Below are positions 17,843-26,854 of a stretch of 64,000 nt of DNA, piece after piece. The first letter of the stretch is position 1. Every line of letters starts with the position of its first letter. The notes beneath the pieces were generated by a model. It was not told where the DNA came from, searched no databases, and saw only the letters and a list, made by a program, of their open reading frames with translations. This DNA comes from an uncultured Eubacteriales bacterium. GTDB lineage: Bacteria; Bacillota; Clostridia; Christensenellales; CAG-138. A program made the position numbers and the translations under genes. The DNA is taken from positions 60,462 through 124,461 of the forward strand of contig UQWD01000005.1 in assembly GCA_900544555.1 (NCBI GenBank), in the 5' to 3' direction.

Positions 17843-20800
17843 TTAGTGCATATCGCTGAGCTTCTGATAGTAATCAAATTTTTCCTTAGCTTCTTTTTCC
17901 GCCCTGTCAAAGAGCTGATCCGCCACCTCGGGGAACTGCTTTTTAAGCGTAGCGTAGCGCACCTCGCCGAGTATGAATTCCTTATAATCGCTCTTAGCCG
18001 GCTTGCTGTCGAGCGTAAACGGGTTTTTGCCCTGCTCGGCCAGATCGGGATTATACCTGTACAGGGGCCAGTAGCCGGATTCAACGGCCTTTCTGGCCTC
18101 GGCCTGAGAGCGGCCCATGTTTATGCCGTGGTTAATGCAGGGCGCGTAAGCGATGATGAGCGAAGGCCCGTTATACGCCTCGGCCTCTGTAATGGCCTTA
18201 AGCAGTTGATTTGAATTCGCGCCCATGCTGACCTGCGCGACGTACACATAGCCGTAGCTCATGGCCATCATACCCAAATCCTTCTTTTTCGTGCGTTTGC
18301 CGGCCGCCGCGAACTTCGCTACGGAGCCCGTTGGCGTCGCCTTGGAGGACTGCCCGCCCGTGTTGGAATAAACCTCGGTATCCATTACCAGAACGTTCAC
18401 GTTCTCATTCATGGCCAGCACGTGATCCAAGCCGCCGTAGCCTATATCGTACGCCCATCCGTCGCCGCCGAAAATCCACTGGGATTTTCTCACCATCAGG
18501 TCGGACATTCCGGCGATTTTGGCGCATATTTCATCGCATTCGCATCCGCATCCCACGCAGCCCTTAACCATCTCAAGAAGCTTGGCCGAAGCCGCTTTGC
18601 CCGCGTCCGGACCGTCCATGCTGTTAAGCCAGTTTTCGCAGATTTCCTTGCCCTCGCCCTCGAGCATCTCGCTCAGTTCCCTGACCAGATCCGCAAGCTT
18701 CTCGCGGCGCTGGGTCGTAGCCAGATGCATGCCGTAGCCGAACTCCGCGTTATCCTCAAAGAGCGAATTTGCCCATGCCGGACCCTGCCCCTTGTCATTT
18801 ACGCAGTAAGGGCAGGTCGGCGCGCTGCCGCCGTAAATCGATGAACAGCCCGTGGCGTTCGCAATTATCATACGGTCGCCATAAAGCTGGGTGATGAGCT
18901 TGATGTAAGGCGTTTCGCCGCAGCCCGCGCACGCGCCCGAGAACTCGAAGAGCGGGCGGCTGAACTGGCTGCCCTTGACGGTGGCTTTGTTCACCGGCAG
19001 ATTAGCATCCGGCAGCTTGATGGCCGCCTCCCAGTTCCGCTCCTCCCTATCGCTGAGCGAATGGAGCGGTACCATGATTAAGGCCTTGCCCTTCGCCGGG
19101 CAAACGTCGGCGCAGTTTCCGCAGCCCGTGCAATCAAGCGGTGAAAGCTGAACCCTGAACTGCTTGCCGGCAAGCTCCTTCCCTATCGCGGGTTTGGTAA
19201 CAAACGTGTCCGGCAGATCGCGCTTCTCCTCCTCCGTTACAACGAACGGGCGAATACACGCGTGCGGGCAGACAAGGGAGCATTGATTGCATTGTATGCA
19301 CTTTTCAACCTCCCACAACGGCGCTTCAACCGCGATGCCGCGCTTTTCATACTGCGTTGTGGAGGTTGGCACGAAACCGTCCGCGGAAAGGCTCGATACG
19401 GGCAGCTCGTCGCCCTTTTGCGCCAGAACGGGCTGGATGAAATCCTTAAAGTACGCGTCGTCGGATACCGCCACCAGCTCCGCGCCCTGTTCGGCGTTAG
19501 CCCAGGATTCGGGATACCGGATCTCTTCCAGGCCCGTAATGCCCGCGTCAATCGCGGCCCAGTTTTTGGCGACGACGTCGTCGCCTTTCCTGCCGTAGGA
19601 TTTTTTCGCCGCGTCCTTCATGTACCCGATAGCGTCTTGTACGGGGATAACGTCCGCAAGCTGGAAGAATGCGGCCTGCATGATGGTGTTGATGCGGTTG
19701 CCCATGCCGACCTGCTTCGCGATTTCAATCGCGTTGATATTGTAAAAGCGAATTTTCTGCCGTGCAATCTGCCGCTTCATCCCCGCGGGAAGCTCGGTTT
19801 CCATCTCTTCAAGCGTCCAGGGGGAGTTGAGCAGGAATACGCCGCCCTCCTTGATTCCGGCCGTTACGTCGTAACGGGTCACATATGAGGGGTTATGGCA
19901 TGCGACAAAGTCCGCCTGATCGATAAGATATGGGGATTGTATGGGCTGTTTGCCGAAACGCAGGTGGGATACGGTCAAGCCGCCGGATTTCTTGGAATCG
20001 TAAGCAAAGTACCCCTGCGCGTACATATCCGTGTGATCCCCGATGATTTTGATGGAGTTTTTGTTCGCGCCGACCGTGCCGTCGGAGCCGAGGCCGAAGA
20101 ACTTGCAGCGGATGGTCCCCTCGGGGGCCGCGTTCACAAATTCGTTTACCGGTATTGATTTAAACGTCACATCGTCGACTATACCAACGGTGAAGTGGTT
20201 TTTAGGCTCGTCGAGCGAGAGGTTGTCAAATACGGCCTTGACCATGGAGGGTGTGAACTCCTTGGAGCCGAGGCCGTAACGGCCGCCGTAAATTTCAATA
20301 TCCGCGCGGCCGCCCTCGGCCAGAGCGGAAACAACATCCGTATACAAGGGCTCGCCAAGCGAGCCGGGCTCCTTTGTGCGATCCAGCACCGCTATTCGCT
20401 TAACGGAAGCGGGGATAGCGGCAAGCAGCCTGTCGGCGGCAAACGGCCTATAAAGGCGCACTTTAATCAGGCCGACTTTCTCACCCTGCTTGTTCATATA
20501 ATTCACAGCTTCCTCAGTGGCGTCCGCGCCGGAACCCATCACGATAATCACTCGATCCGCGTCGGGCGCGCCCACGTAGTCGAACAGATGGTATTTACGC
20601 CCGGTCAGCTCGCCGACCTTTTGCATGTATTCTTCCACGATTGCGGGAAGCGCGTCGTAGTATTTGTTCGCCGCCTCGCGGCCCTGGAAATAAATATCAG
20701 GGTTTTGCGCGGTACCCGCCTGATGGGGATGCTCTGGGTTGAGGGCGCGCGCGCGGAACCGGTCAACCGCCTCAAAATCGCACAGCTTGGCCATATCCTC

Positions 20801-21361
20801 ATACTCAATCATCTCCACCTTCTGCACTTCATGCGATGTGCGGAACCCGTCAAAGAAATGGACGAAGGGTACGCTGCCGCGGATTGCGCTCAGATGCGAT
20901 ACAAGCGCCAGGTCAATAACCTCCTGTACGGATGCGGAGGCCAGCATGGCAAACCCGGTCTGCCGCGCGCCCATAACGTCGCTGTGGTCGCCAAATATTG
21001 AAAGGGCGTGAGCGGCAAGCGCGCGGGCGGAAACGTGAAAAACGCCGGGAAGCAGTTCGCCCGCGATTTTGTACATATTGGGTATCATCAGCAGCAGGCC
21101 CTGGGACGCGGTAAAGGTAGTGGTAAGCGCCCCGGCGGTGAGAGAACCGTGTACAGCACCCGCCGCGCCGCCCTCGGATTGCATTTCCGCAATGCGAACC
21201 TGCTGGCCAAAGATATTGGTACGGCCGTTTGCGGCCCAGTCGTCGGCTACCTCGGCCATGGGAGACGACGGCGTGATGGGATAGATGGCCGCAACATCCG
21301 AGAACGCATACGCCACATGCGCCGCAGCGGTATTGCCATCGATGGTTTGTGTTCTTGCCAT
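17843..21361 (-). CDS. nifJ: Pyruvate:ferredoxin oxidoreductase
   Basis: A 1172-residue single-chain PFOR that oxidises pyruvate to acetyl-CoA and CO2 and reduces ferredoxin in anaerobic metabolism. Domain order is canonical: pyruvate-binding domain (AIYPITPSSPMAE near residue 26), transketolase C-like and EKR domains, two 4Fe-4S sites (CIQCNQCSLVCPHAC near 685 and CTGCGNCADVCPAKG near 750), then the TPP domain with a proximal-cluster pair in GACAGCGETPY (about 812) and the GDGWAYDIGYGG TPP motif (about 970). AGGAGG lies 11 nt before the ATG. A consensus sigma-A promoter lies 100 bp upstream. The gene is monocistronic. Confidence 0.98.
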   Translation of the reverse strand: MARTQTIDGNTAAAHVAYAFSDVAAIYPITPSSPMAEVADDWAANGRTNIFGQQVRIAEMQSEGGAAGAVHGSLTAGALTTTFTASQGLLLMIPNMYKIAGELLPGVFHVSARALAAHALSIFGDHSDVMGARQTGFAMLASASVQEVIDLALVSHLSAIRGSVPFVHFFDGFRTSHEVQKVEMIEYEDMAKLCDFEAVDRFRARALNPEHPHQAGTAQNPDIYFQGREAANKYYDALPAIVEEYMQKVGELTGRKYHLFDYVGAPDADRVIIVMGSGADATEEAVNYMNKQGEKVGLIKVRLYRPFAADRLLAAIPASVKRIAVLDRTKEPGSLGEPLYTDVVSALAEGGRADIEIYGGRYGLGSKEFTPSMVKAVFDNLSLDEPKNHFTVGIVDDVTFKSIPVNEFVNAAPEGTIRCKFFGLGSDGTVGANKNSIKIIGDHTDMYAQGYFAYDSKKSGGLTVSHLRFGKQPIQSPYLIDQADFVACHNPSYVTRYDVTAGIKEGGVFLLNSPWTLEEMETELPAGMKRQIARQKIRFYNINAIEIAKQVGMGNRINTIMQAAFFQLADVIPVQDAIGYMKDAAKKSYGRKGDDVVAKNWAAIDAGITGLEEIRYPESWANAEQGAELVAVSDDAYFKDFIQPVLAQKGDELPVSSLSADGFVPTSTTQYEKRGIAVEAPLWEVEKCIQCNQCSLVCPHACIRPFVVTEEEKRDLPDTFVTKPAIGKELAGKQFRVQLSPLDCTGCGNCADVCPAKGKALIMVPLHSLSDREERNWEAAIKLPDANLPVNKATVKGSQFSRPLFEFSGACAGCGETPYIKLITQLYGDRMIIANATGCSSIYGGSAPTCPYCVNDKGQGPAWANSLFEDNAEFGYGMHLATTQRREKLADLVRELSEMLEGEGKEICENWLNSMDGPDAGKAASAKLLEMVKGCVGCGCECDEICAKIAGMSDLMVRKSQWIFGGDGWAYDIGYGGLDHVLAMNENVNVLVMDTEVYSNTGGQSSKATPTGSVAKFAAAGKRTKKKDLGMMAMSYGYVYVAQVSMGANSNQLLKAITEAEAYNGPSLIIAYAPCINHGINMGRSQAEARKAVESGYWPLYRYNPDLAEQGKNPFTLDSKPAKSDYKEFILGEVRYATLKKQFPEVADQLFDRAEKEAKEKFDYYQKLSDMH

Positions 21362-21460
21362 TTTCTTGTTGACCTCCTGCTTGATTGTTTATAGGCTTTT
21401 AATATATTTTAAGGCGTTAAAAAAGCCGCCTCTATATATACCAAGGCACAACTCGCCTAC

Positions 21461-21489
21461 ATTATATAGGCTCGTTTGGAAAGTGTCAA
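21461..21489 (-). promoter_or_regulatory. Consensus sigma-A promoter of nifJ
   Basis: On the minus strand, TTGACA (21484-21489) and TATAAT (21461-21466) are separated by exactly 17 bp. Both hexamers are perfect. The predicted 5' UTR is about 90 nt. This suggests strong, basically constitutive nifJ expression. Confidence 0.9.
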
Positions 21490-21573
21490 GGACGCGTGCG
21501 GAAGCGGTGAAACTCATTTCATGGGCAGCGGGATGCAAATGTGAATCTTTACGCGAATTGAGATATTTTATAT

Positions 21574-21606
21574 AATAACGTATCGTACGCCTGAACGTAC
21601 GTTATT
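21574..21606. repeat. Inverted repeat, possible operator
   Basis: AATAACGTA at 21574-21582 is mirrored by TACGTTATT at 21598-21606, with CGTACG and CGTAC inside the 15-bp spacer. There is no T tract on the plus strand beyond it, so it looks more like a protein-binding site than a terminator. It lies about 85 bp upstream of the nifJ -35 and 380 bp before the regulator. Confidence 0.5.
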
Positions 21607-21984
21607 TCATCCACGGCTTGCAACAGGGCAAGCTAAAACCAGGGTGCGAAATACGGCGACAACGCCGTTACCAGAGCTTTCCCTTGTTTCAAATAGTCCG
21701 CGCGCCGCCGCACTCAAAGAAAACTTCTTAATAAATTAAACGCGTCGCTTTTTACCTCGCGGGAGGTTACTCCCAATTCAGTCACATAGCCGGCGCTGGA
21801 GTTTAAGGAAATACTTTCCTTTATTCTTTACATTTGCTGGTTCGGCGCAAATGAAATATACAAAAACTTCACATTTACAATGATTCTGCGTGTTGATATT
21901 TTCAAGCTTTATCTGTAAAATGACATTGTAAAATGATTACGAATTAAGTTTTTATTGATTATGCTAAATTAAGGAGGAAACATC

Positions 21985-22782
21985 ATGCCGGCTAGAACCA
22001 AGATCCGCTCCGCTTACAACGGTCTTCCCAGCGCTGAGCGAAAGGTTGCGGACTTTATTCTCAATAATCCCGAAAAGGCCCCTTTGATGGTCATAAGCGA
22101 TATCGCGGCGGCCGCGGGCGTTTCCGTACCCTCCGTCACGCGCCTTGCGAAAAAACTGGGTTATGAGGGTTTTATGGATTTCCGCGTCGCGCTCGCCGCC
22201 GGAAGCAGCGAAAACACGGACCCTTTAAATTCGCCGATTGTATTGACGGACAGTGACGAAATCGTGATAAAAAAATTGTTTTTAAGCACAATACGTTCTT
22301 TTGAAGAAACGCTACAGGTAATTAATACGGCGGAGCTGGCTGAGCTTGCCGAGCGCATACACCAGGCAAACCGCGTTATTATCTGCGGGGTAGCAAGCTC
22401 CAGCGTCCTTTCCGATGATATTGCGAATCAGTTTAACTTCCTTGGGGTTGATACGGTATCCCTACATGATCAGGAGCTCATGGAGATGTATGCCAACCGT
22501 CTTACGGATAAGGATGTTTTTATCGGGATTTCGCGTTCCGGCCGGTCAAAAATGGTGATAGATGCGCTTAAGACCGCCAGGTCCCGTCAGGCCTGCTGCG
22601 CGTTTATAACCAATTACGTCAACTCCATCGCCTCGGCGTTTGCGGACTTTTTCTTTTGCGCGGCGCGAAATGAGGATATCCTCAACATAACCGGGCGCGA
22701 AAACAACGCGTCTCAGGCGGTGATATTCTCCGCGCTACATACGCTTTTAGCGAAAAAAAGACAGGAGTACCGCCATCGTTAA
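21985..22782 (+). CDS. MurR/RpiR family transcriptional regulator
   Basis: A 265-residue RpiR-type regulator. The N-terminal HTH domain (1-77) reads LPSAERKVADFILNNPEKA and VSVPSVTRLAKKLGYEGFMDFR. A C-terminal SIS domain (about 120-250) binds a phosphosugar; ICGVASSSVLSDDI and GISRSGRSKMVIDAL are its ligand-loop segments. AAGGAGG is 7 nt before the ATG. It is divergent from nifJ and 150 bp before a PHP hydrolase, but no sugar-use gene is adjacent, so its target is uncertain. Confidence 0.93.
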   Translation: MPARTKIRSAYNGLPSAERKVADFILNNPEKAPLMVISDIAAAAGVSVPSVTRLAKKLGYEGFMDFRVALAAGSSENTDPLNSPIVLTDSDEIVIKKLFLSTIRSFEETLQVINTAELAELAERIHQANRVIICGVASSSVLSDDIANQFNFLGVDTVSLHDQELMEMYANRLTDKDVFIGISRSGRSKMVIDALKTARSRQACCAFITNYVNSIASAFADFFFCAARNEDILNITGRENNASQAVIFSALHTLLAKKRQEYRHR

Positions 22783-22802
22783 CAGTTATTTTATATCAGT
22801 AT

Positions 22803-22828
22803 CGCCGCGCGGCTCTTGCCGAGCGGCG
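22803..22828 (+). terminator. Possible terminator of rpiR-like gene
   Basis: CGCCGC / GCGGCG with an inner GGC / GCC pair forms a stable stem 20 bp after the stop, followed by GTTGTTTATT. The T tract is imperfect. Confidence 0.5.
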
Positions 22829-22934
22829 TTGTTTATTACCCCCCGGTCAAACGCCGCGCCGTTTAAATTTGGCGGCAATAAAGCCGCATTGCTTAAGCGG
22901 CGTTTGGCCTCGTGAATATCAGGAGAAAGCAAAT

Positions 22935-23639
22935 ATGCCTATCACAGCCGATCTCCATACGCACACCACATACAGCCACGGCAAAGGATCGCCGGAGGAT
23001 AACGTAATCGCCGCGCTTAACCTTGGTTTACGCGAGATAGCCATCAGCGAGCACGCGTCCGCCAACCTCTTTTACGGGCTTCGCGGAGAAAAAACGCTTA
23101 AATTGAGGCGGGAAATAAATCGCCTGAACAGCGTTTACGGCAGCCGTATCCGGGTGTTAATGGGGCTTGAATGCAACCTCACCGGGTTTGGGGAAAGCGA
23201 CGCGCCGGCGGATGATTCCATGCTTGACGTCGTTTTGCTCGGCTATCACAGGGGTGTGCTTCCCGCATCCAAATTCGCGCTTGCAGCGCTTAAGGAAGCT
23301 TTTTTCGGCGGCGGCGACCCAGTGCGCAATGCTCGGGCGCTGTTGGCCGCCGCGGAGAAAAAACGCGTTCATATCCTATCGCACCCCGGTGAATACATCA
23401 GGATAGATATCGATACGCTTGCGCGGGGCGCGGCCAAGCTTGACCTTCTGCTGGAGATCAACGCCCGCCACCAAACGCTCGATACCAACATGCTTCGGCG
23501 CGCCGCCGACGCGGGCGCGAAGTTCATTATCAATAGCGACGCGCATTCGCCGGATCGCGTCGGTGTGGTGGGTGCGGCCGAAAAAGCGGCAATGAAAGCG
23601 GGCATAACGGGGTTGGTTGTTAATTGGAGGCCGGACTAA
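22935..23639 (+). CDS. PHP domain phosphoesterase (YcdX-like)
   Basis: A 234-residue PHP-domain metal-dependent phosphoesterase. The metal-ligand signatures are in the family order: DLHTHTTYSHGKG at the N-terminus, SEHAS, GLECNLT, LSHPGEY and INSDAHSPDRVG. The architecture is the stand-alone YcdX/trinuclear type, not a polymerase or histidinol-phosphatase fusion. The substrate cannot be stated. The ATG at 22935 is chosen for AGGAG 9 nt upstream and because the conserved ADLHTH follows at once. Confidence 0.88.
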   Translation: MPITADLHTHTTYSHGKGSPEDNVIAALNLGLREIAISEHASANLFYGLRGEKTLKLRREINRLNSVYGSRIRVLMGLECNLTGFGESDAPADDSMLDVVLLGYHRGVLPASKFALAALKEAFFGGGDPVRNARALLAAAEKKRVHILSHPGEYIRIDIDTLARGAAKLDLLLEINARHQTLDTNMLRRAADAGAKFIINSDAHSPDRVGVVGAAEKAAMKAGITGLVVNWRPD

Positions 23640-24004
23640 AGTTCAAATCTGATTTACCGTATACAGCATTTTTTATTCACAAGGCGCCCCTGTTAAATTG
23701 TCGGGACAAAGAGACGGTAAGTTTATAAATATCTGTAAAGCGTTATGGTACTTTTATTCTTTCCATGTTAATATGGATAGTTTATAGACAGACAAGGAGC
23801 CAGGGCCTTCAACACAGCTTTACGGTAACCCAAGCGGGGAAGACATCGTCTCTTATGTTTAACGGATATACAAGCAGGGAAGGCGGACTTTCCGCCCTCT
23901 CATATTTGCCCCATAATTACCGCCGGCATAAATAAAACATACAACTAATACGTTATATATCTCAAAAGTATGTTCGACTCATGCTCAAGCTTTGCCCAGC
24001 GCAT
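23640..24004. other. Intergenic region with two similar hairpin units
   Basis: 365 bp between convergent genes. It contains two imperfect copies of a 21-bp sequence (ACGG..A..CAAGC.GGGAAG) at 23822 and 23862, each followed by a small hairpin; the second (GGCGG / CCGCC, 23882-23896) is the stronger. No coding sequence is evident. Confidence 0.4.
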
Positions 24005-24412
24005 TTACACGCCGCTCGCGTCATTTAACTCAAACAGATTTCCTTCCGGATCTCTGAAATACGTGCAGCGCATACCCCATTCCTCAATACGCTGCGGTTC
24101 GCCCAAAAACTGTACGCCCGCGTTTTTTAGCCGCCGATAATCTCCATCCAGGTCAAATGTAGGAATTACCGCCGCGATGGTGTCGGGCTGAGCGACGTTA
24201 TCCGGTTGCTTATACCCTTGAAACAGGGACATATTATCGCCTGAAAAAATGGCAAAGCAAGGCGGCTGATCCTGGCTGACGGCAAAGGATGTATAAGGCC
24301 CGTTCCTATCGCCCCAAACCACGGTCAAGCCGATTTTCTCCGTATAAAAATCAAAGCATTCGCCATAGTTCTTGCGAACCAGTATACGTATGGTCGCTTC
24401 GTTAAACTGCAT
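24005..24412 (-). CDS. VOC family (glyoxalase-like) protein
   Basis: A 135-residue vicinal-oxygen-chelate protein with paired beta-alpha-beta-beta-beta units. TIRILVRKNYGECFDFYTEKIGLTVVW opens the first unit and MRCTYFRDPEGNLFELND closes the second, with the Glu in the usual metal-ligand position. It could be a glyoxalase-like enzyme or a drug-binding resistance protein; sequence alone does not decide. AAGGAG lies 9 nt before the ATG. Confidence 0.88.
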   Translation of the reverse strand: MQFNEATIRILVRKNYGECFDFYTEKIGLTVVWGDRNGPYTSFAVSQDQPPCFAIFSGDNMSLFQGYKQPDNVAQPDTIAAVIPTFDLDGDYRRLKNAGVQFLGEPQRIEEWGMRCTYFRDPEGNLFELNDASGV

Positions 24413-24792
24413 TTATATAACTCCTTGTATTTTTTTGCCTTCGGCACCTCTATCGCTTAAGATGGCCAAAAGCGCGTTTGTTACTCATAAATTTTAACAT
24501 TTACTTAAATAACTATCAAGCGTTGAAAAAAGCATCGTTCCTTTAAGCTGGTTTGCGTCGCGTTTTGAACCCATGCGCCTAATAAGGTTTGCTAAACCTT
24601 TATCGCAAGATCGAAGGTTATAGTTTAAACGCGTCGACCTTTTAGATTGATGATGTTATGCTGACATCCCTGCGTTTAATTTGACCCATGATTTATTTAT
24701 CAAAAAATGCGCGGCTCTTCTCGCCGCGCGCATTGAGGCCGCCCGGGTTTTGTTGTACAATAACGCTAATAAAAGGCATGGAGGTAGCACGT
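24413..24792. other. Intergenic region upstream of M3 peptidase
   Basis: 380 bp between divergent genes. A strong GCGCGGC / GCCGCGC hairpin sits at about 24710-24731, followed by TTTTGTTGTACAAT, which may be a -10 region for the peptidase gene. Otherwise AT-rich and without a gene. Confidence 0.4.
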
Positions 24793-26478
24793 ATGGAAAA
24801 ATTTAGTCAACTCGAGTACGCCCGGCCGAATATGGAGGCGGCCCGCGCGGCTTTTCAGGCTGCGCTTGACAGGTTTGAGGCTGCGGCCACATATGAGGAA
24901 GCGCGGGCGGCATATTTGGAATGCGACGGCGCGACGCTCGACGCGGACACCTTACGCAGCATCGCCCATATCCGAAACACGCTGGATACGACGGATGAGT
25001 TTTATGATAAGGAAATGGAGTATTTCAATGAGGAAGGGCCCAAAATACTTCCCTTGTCCAAGCGTTTTCTTGAGCTGACGCTGACCACGCCCTTCCGCGC
25101 TGAATTTGAGCGCGAGTTCGGCAGGCATATGTTCGACCAGGCGGAGCTGAATAAAAGAACCAAGCGCCCTGAAATTATGGAGGATTTGGTACAAGAGGGT
25201 AAGCTCACGGCGGATTACCGCAAAGCGGCCGCCAAGGCTAAAACCATATTCCGGGGCAGGGAATGCAATTTCTACGGCCTGCTTAAGCATATGGAAAGCG
25301 AAGATCGCATGGAACGGAAGGAAGCGTTCGAGGCCTGGGCTGAATTGTATGAGCGCATTTCCCCGGAGCTGGACGAAATCTTCAGCCAGCTCGTAAAAGT
25401 GCGGGACACTATGGCGAAAAAGCTGGGGTTCCCAAGCTATACGGAGCTTGCGTACCTGAACCGGGGCAGAATGGATTACACGCCCGAGGACGCCGCAAAG
25501 TTCCGGCGGCAGGTGCTTAACGTAATCGTTCCGGCTGTCGACGAGTTGAGAAAGAGGCAGGCTGAACGCATCGGCGTTGATAAGCTCAGCTATTATGATG
25601 AGCATTTCCTTCTCCCCGGCGGCAACGCGGACCCGGTTGGCGGCGAGGACGCGCTCATCCCCATCGCATTGAAAATGTACCGGGAGATGAGCCCGCAGAC
25701 CGAAGAGTTCTTCACGTTCATGACGGATTATGAGCTGTTCGATCTGACTACCCGGCCCGGAAAGCACATGGGCGGCTATTGCTCAAGGCTGCCCAAATAT
25801 AAGGCGCCGTTCATATTCTCCAACTTCAACGGCACTGCGGGGGACGCGCGCGTGCTCACCCACGAGGCGGGCCATGCGTTCGCCGGTTATACCTCGTCCC
25901 GCAAACAAATCCTGCGCACATATGAATCCTCAACCAGTGAAATTAACGAGATACACTCCATGGCGATGGAATATTTCGCCTACCCGTGGATGAAGGATTT
26001 CTTCGGCGAAGATAAGGAGGCGGACGCGAAGTACGCGCATATGATGGGCGAGCTGTGTAACATACCGTATATGGTCTGCGTGGATGAATTCCAGCACCGC
26101 GTTTACGAACGGCCGGAGATGACGGCCATGGAAAGGCGCGCGGTATGGCGCGAGCTGGAGCAAAAGTATTTGCCGTGGCGTGATTACGACACTAACGCCT
26201 TTCTTGAGGAGGGCGGGTTCTGGATGCAGAAGCAACATATCTTCATGTACCCGTTTTATTATATTGAGTACGCTCTGGCGCAGGTTTGCAGCCAGGAGCT
26301 GTACGGGCGGATGAAGGAAAACCCCAGCGCGGCCTGGAGCGATTACCTCAGGTTGTGCCAAGCGGGCGGCAGCCTTGGTTACTTTGAACTTCTCAAGCTC
26401 GCCAACCTGTCCAACCCGTTTGAGGCCGGAACCGTGCAAAAATCTACTGCGCACGTTATAGCGGAGCTCATGGCGTAG
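24793..26478 (+). CDS. M3 family oligoendopeptidase (PepF-like)
   Basis: A 561-residue M3 metallopeptidase that cleaves short peptides in the cytosol. The zinc site is LTHEAGHAFAGY (HEXXH, about residues 356-367), with the third ligand Glu in SSTSEINEIHSMAMEYF about 25 residues later. The mainly helical N-terminal half closes over the channel. Length agrees with the M3B oligoendopeptidase F group. The ATG at 24793 has TGGAGGT 7 nt upstream; the frame is open 35 codons further but with no other ribosome site. It forms a single-gene unit. Confidence 0.95.
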   Translation: MEKFSQLEYARPNMEAARAAFQAALDRFEAAATYEEARAAYLECDGATLDADTLRSIAHIRNTLDTTDEFYDKEMEYFNEEGPKILPLSKRFLELTLTTPFRAEFEREFGRHMFDQAELNKRTKRPEIMEDLVQEGKLTADYRKAAAKAKTIFRGRECNFYGLLKHMESEDRMERKEAFEAWAELYERISPELDEIFSQLVKVRDTMAKKLGFPSYTELAYLNRGRMDYTPEDAAKFRRQVLNVIVPAVDELRKRQAERIGVDKLSYYDEHFLLPGGNADPVGGEDALIPIALKMYREMSPQTEEFFTFMTDYELFDLTTRPGKHMGGYCSRLPKYKAPFIFSNFNGTAGDARVLTHEAGHAFAGYTSSRKQILRTYESSTSEINEIHSMAMEYFAYPWMKDFFGEDKEADAKYAHMMGELCNIPYMVCVDEFQHRVYERPEMTAMERRAVWRELEQKYLPWRDYDTNAFLEEGGFWMQKQHIFMYPFYYIEYALAQVCSQELYGRMKENPSAAWSDYLRLCQAGGSLGYFELLKLANLSNPFEAGTVQKSTAHVIAELMA

Positions 26479-26641
26479 GTTTATATATATGCTTGACCGC
26501 ATAACCAAAAGGCAGGAAAGGTTTATCAAGCCGCTTTGATACCTTGCGGCAGATTGAACCCCCCATTACTTAAGTCCGCTTCTGTACGCGGATTAACCGG
26601 CGATACTCTGGTTATCGTGTCAGGTTTTTATAAAGACGGAA

Positions 26642-26669
26642 TTGACATATGCGGTAAGCGTGCTATAAT
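26642..26669 (+). promoter_or_regulatory. Consensus promoter of thiT
   Basis: TTGACA (26642-26647) and TATAAT (26664-26669), both perfect, are 16 bp apart. Transcription would start near 26677, just before the TPP riboswitch. Confidence 0.9.
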
Positions 26670-26689
26670 GTATGCGACAACAAAATTAA

Positions 26690-26785
26690 CCGCCCGCTGG
26701 GGGAGCTGATTTTTTTCGGCTGAGATATACCCTTGGAACCTGTTTAGGTAATTCTAACGTAGGGAAGCGGCGTACGGATGCATCC
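26690..26785 (+). ncRNA. TPP riboswitch (THI element)
   Basis: The hallmark THI-box sequences appear in order: GGGGGAGCTGA, CTGAGATATACCCTTGGAACCTG, then GTAATTCTAACGTAGGGAAG, where the aptamer binds thiamine pyrophosphate. It lies between a consensus promoter and thiT. A terminator hairpin immediately follows, so TPP would end transcription of the thiamine transporter when the vitamin is plentiful. Confidence 0.95.
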
Positions 26786-26793
26786 TTGTTATG

Positions 26794-26835
26794 TCCCCGT
26801 AGCCGTTAGGCGTACGGGGATATTTGTTGATTTTT
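26794..26835 (+). terminator. Riboswitch-controlled terminator before thiT
   Basis: TCCCCGTA / TACGGGGA forms an 8-bp stem (26794-26820) followed by TATTTGTTGATTTTT. It is placed between the TPP aptamer and the thiT ribosome site, as expected for an attenuator; CGTACGG at 26771-26777 can pair with part of the stem as an antiterminator. Confidence 0.8.
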
Positions 26836-26854
26836 AAATGAAAAGGATGCAGAT

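Larger units (their letters stand above)
21362..21984. other. Intergenic region between nifJ and rpiR-like gene
   Basis: 623 bp between divergent genes. The nifJ side holds a perfect sigma-A promoter. Further left of the regulator is a 9-bp inverted repeat at 21574-21606. The 120 bp before the regulator are AT-rich and probably contain its promoter, though no good -35/-10 pair was identified. No coding sequence is convincing. Confidence 0.5.
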
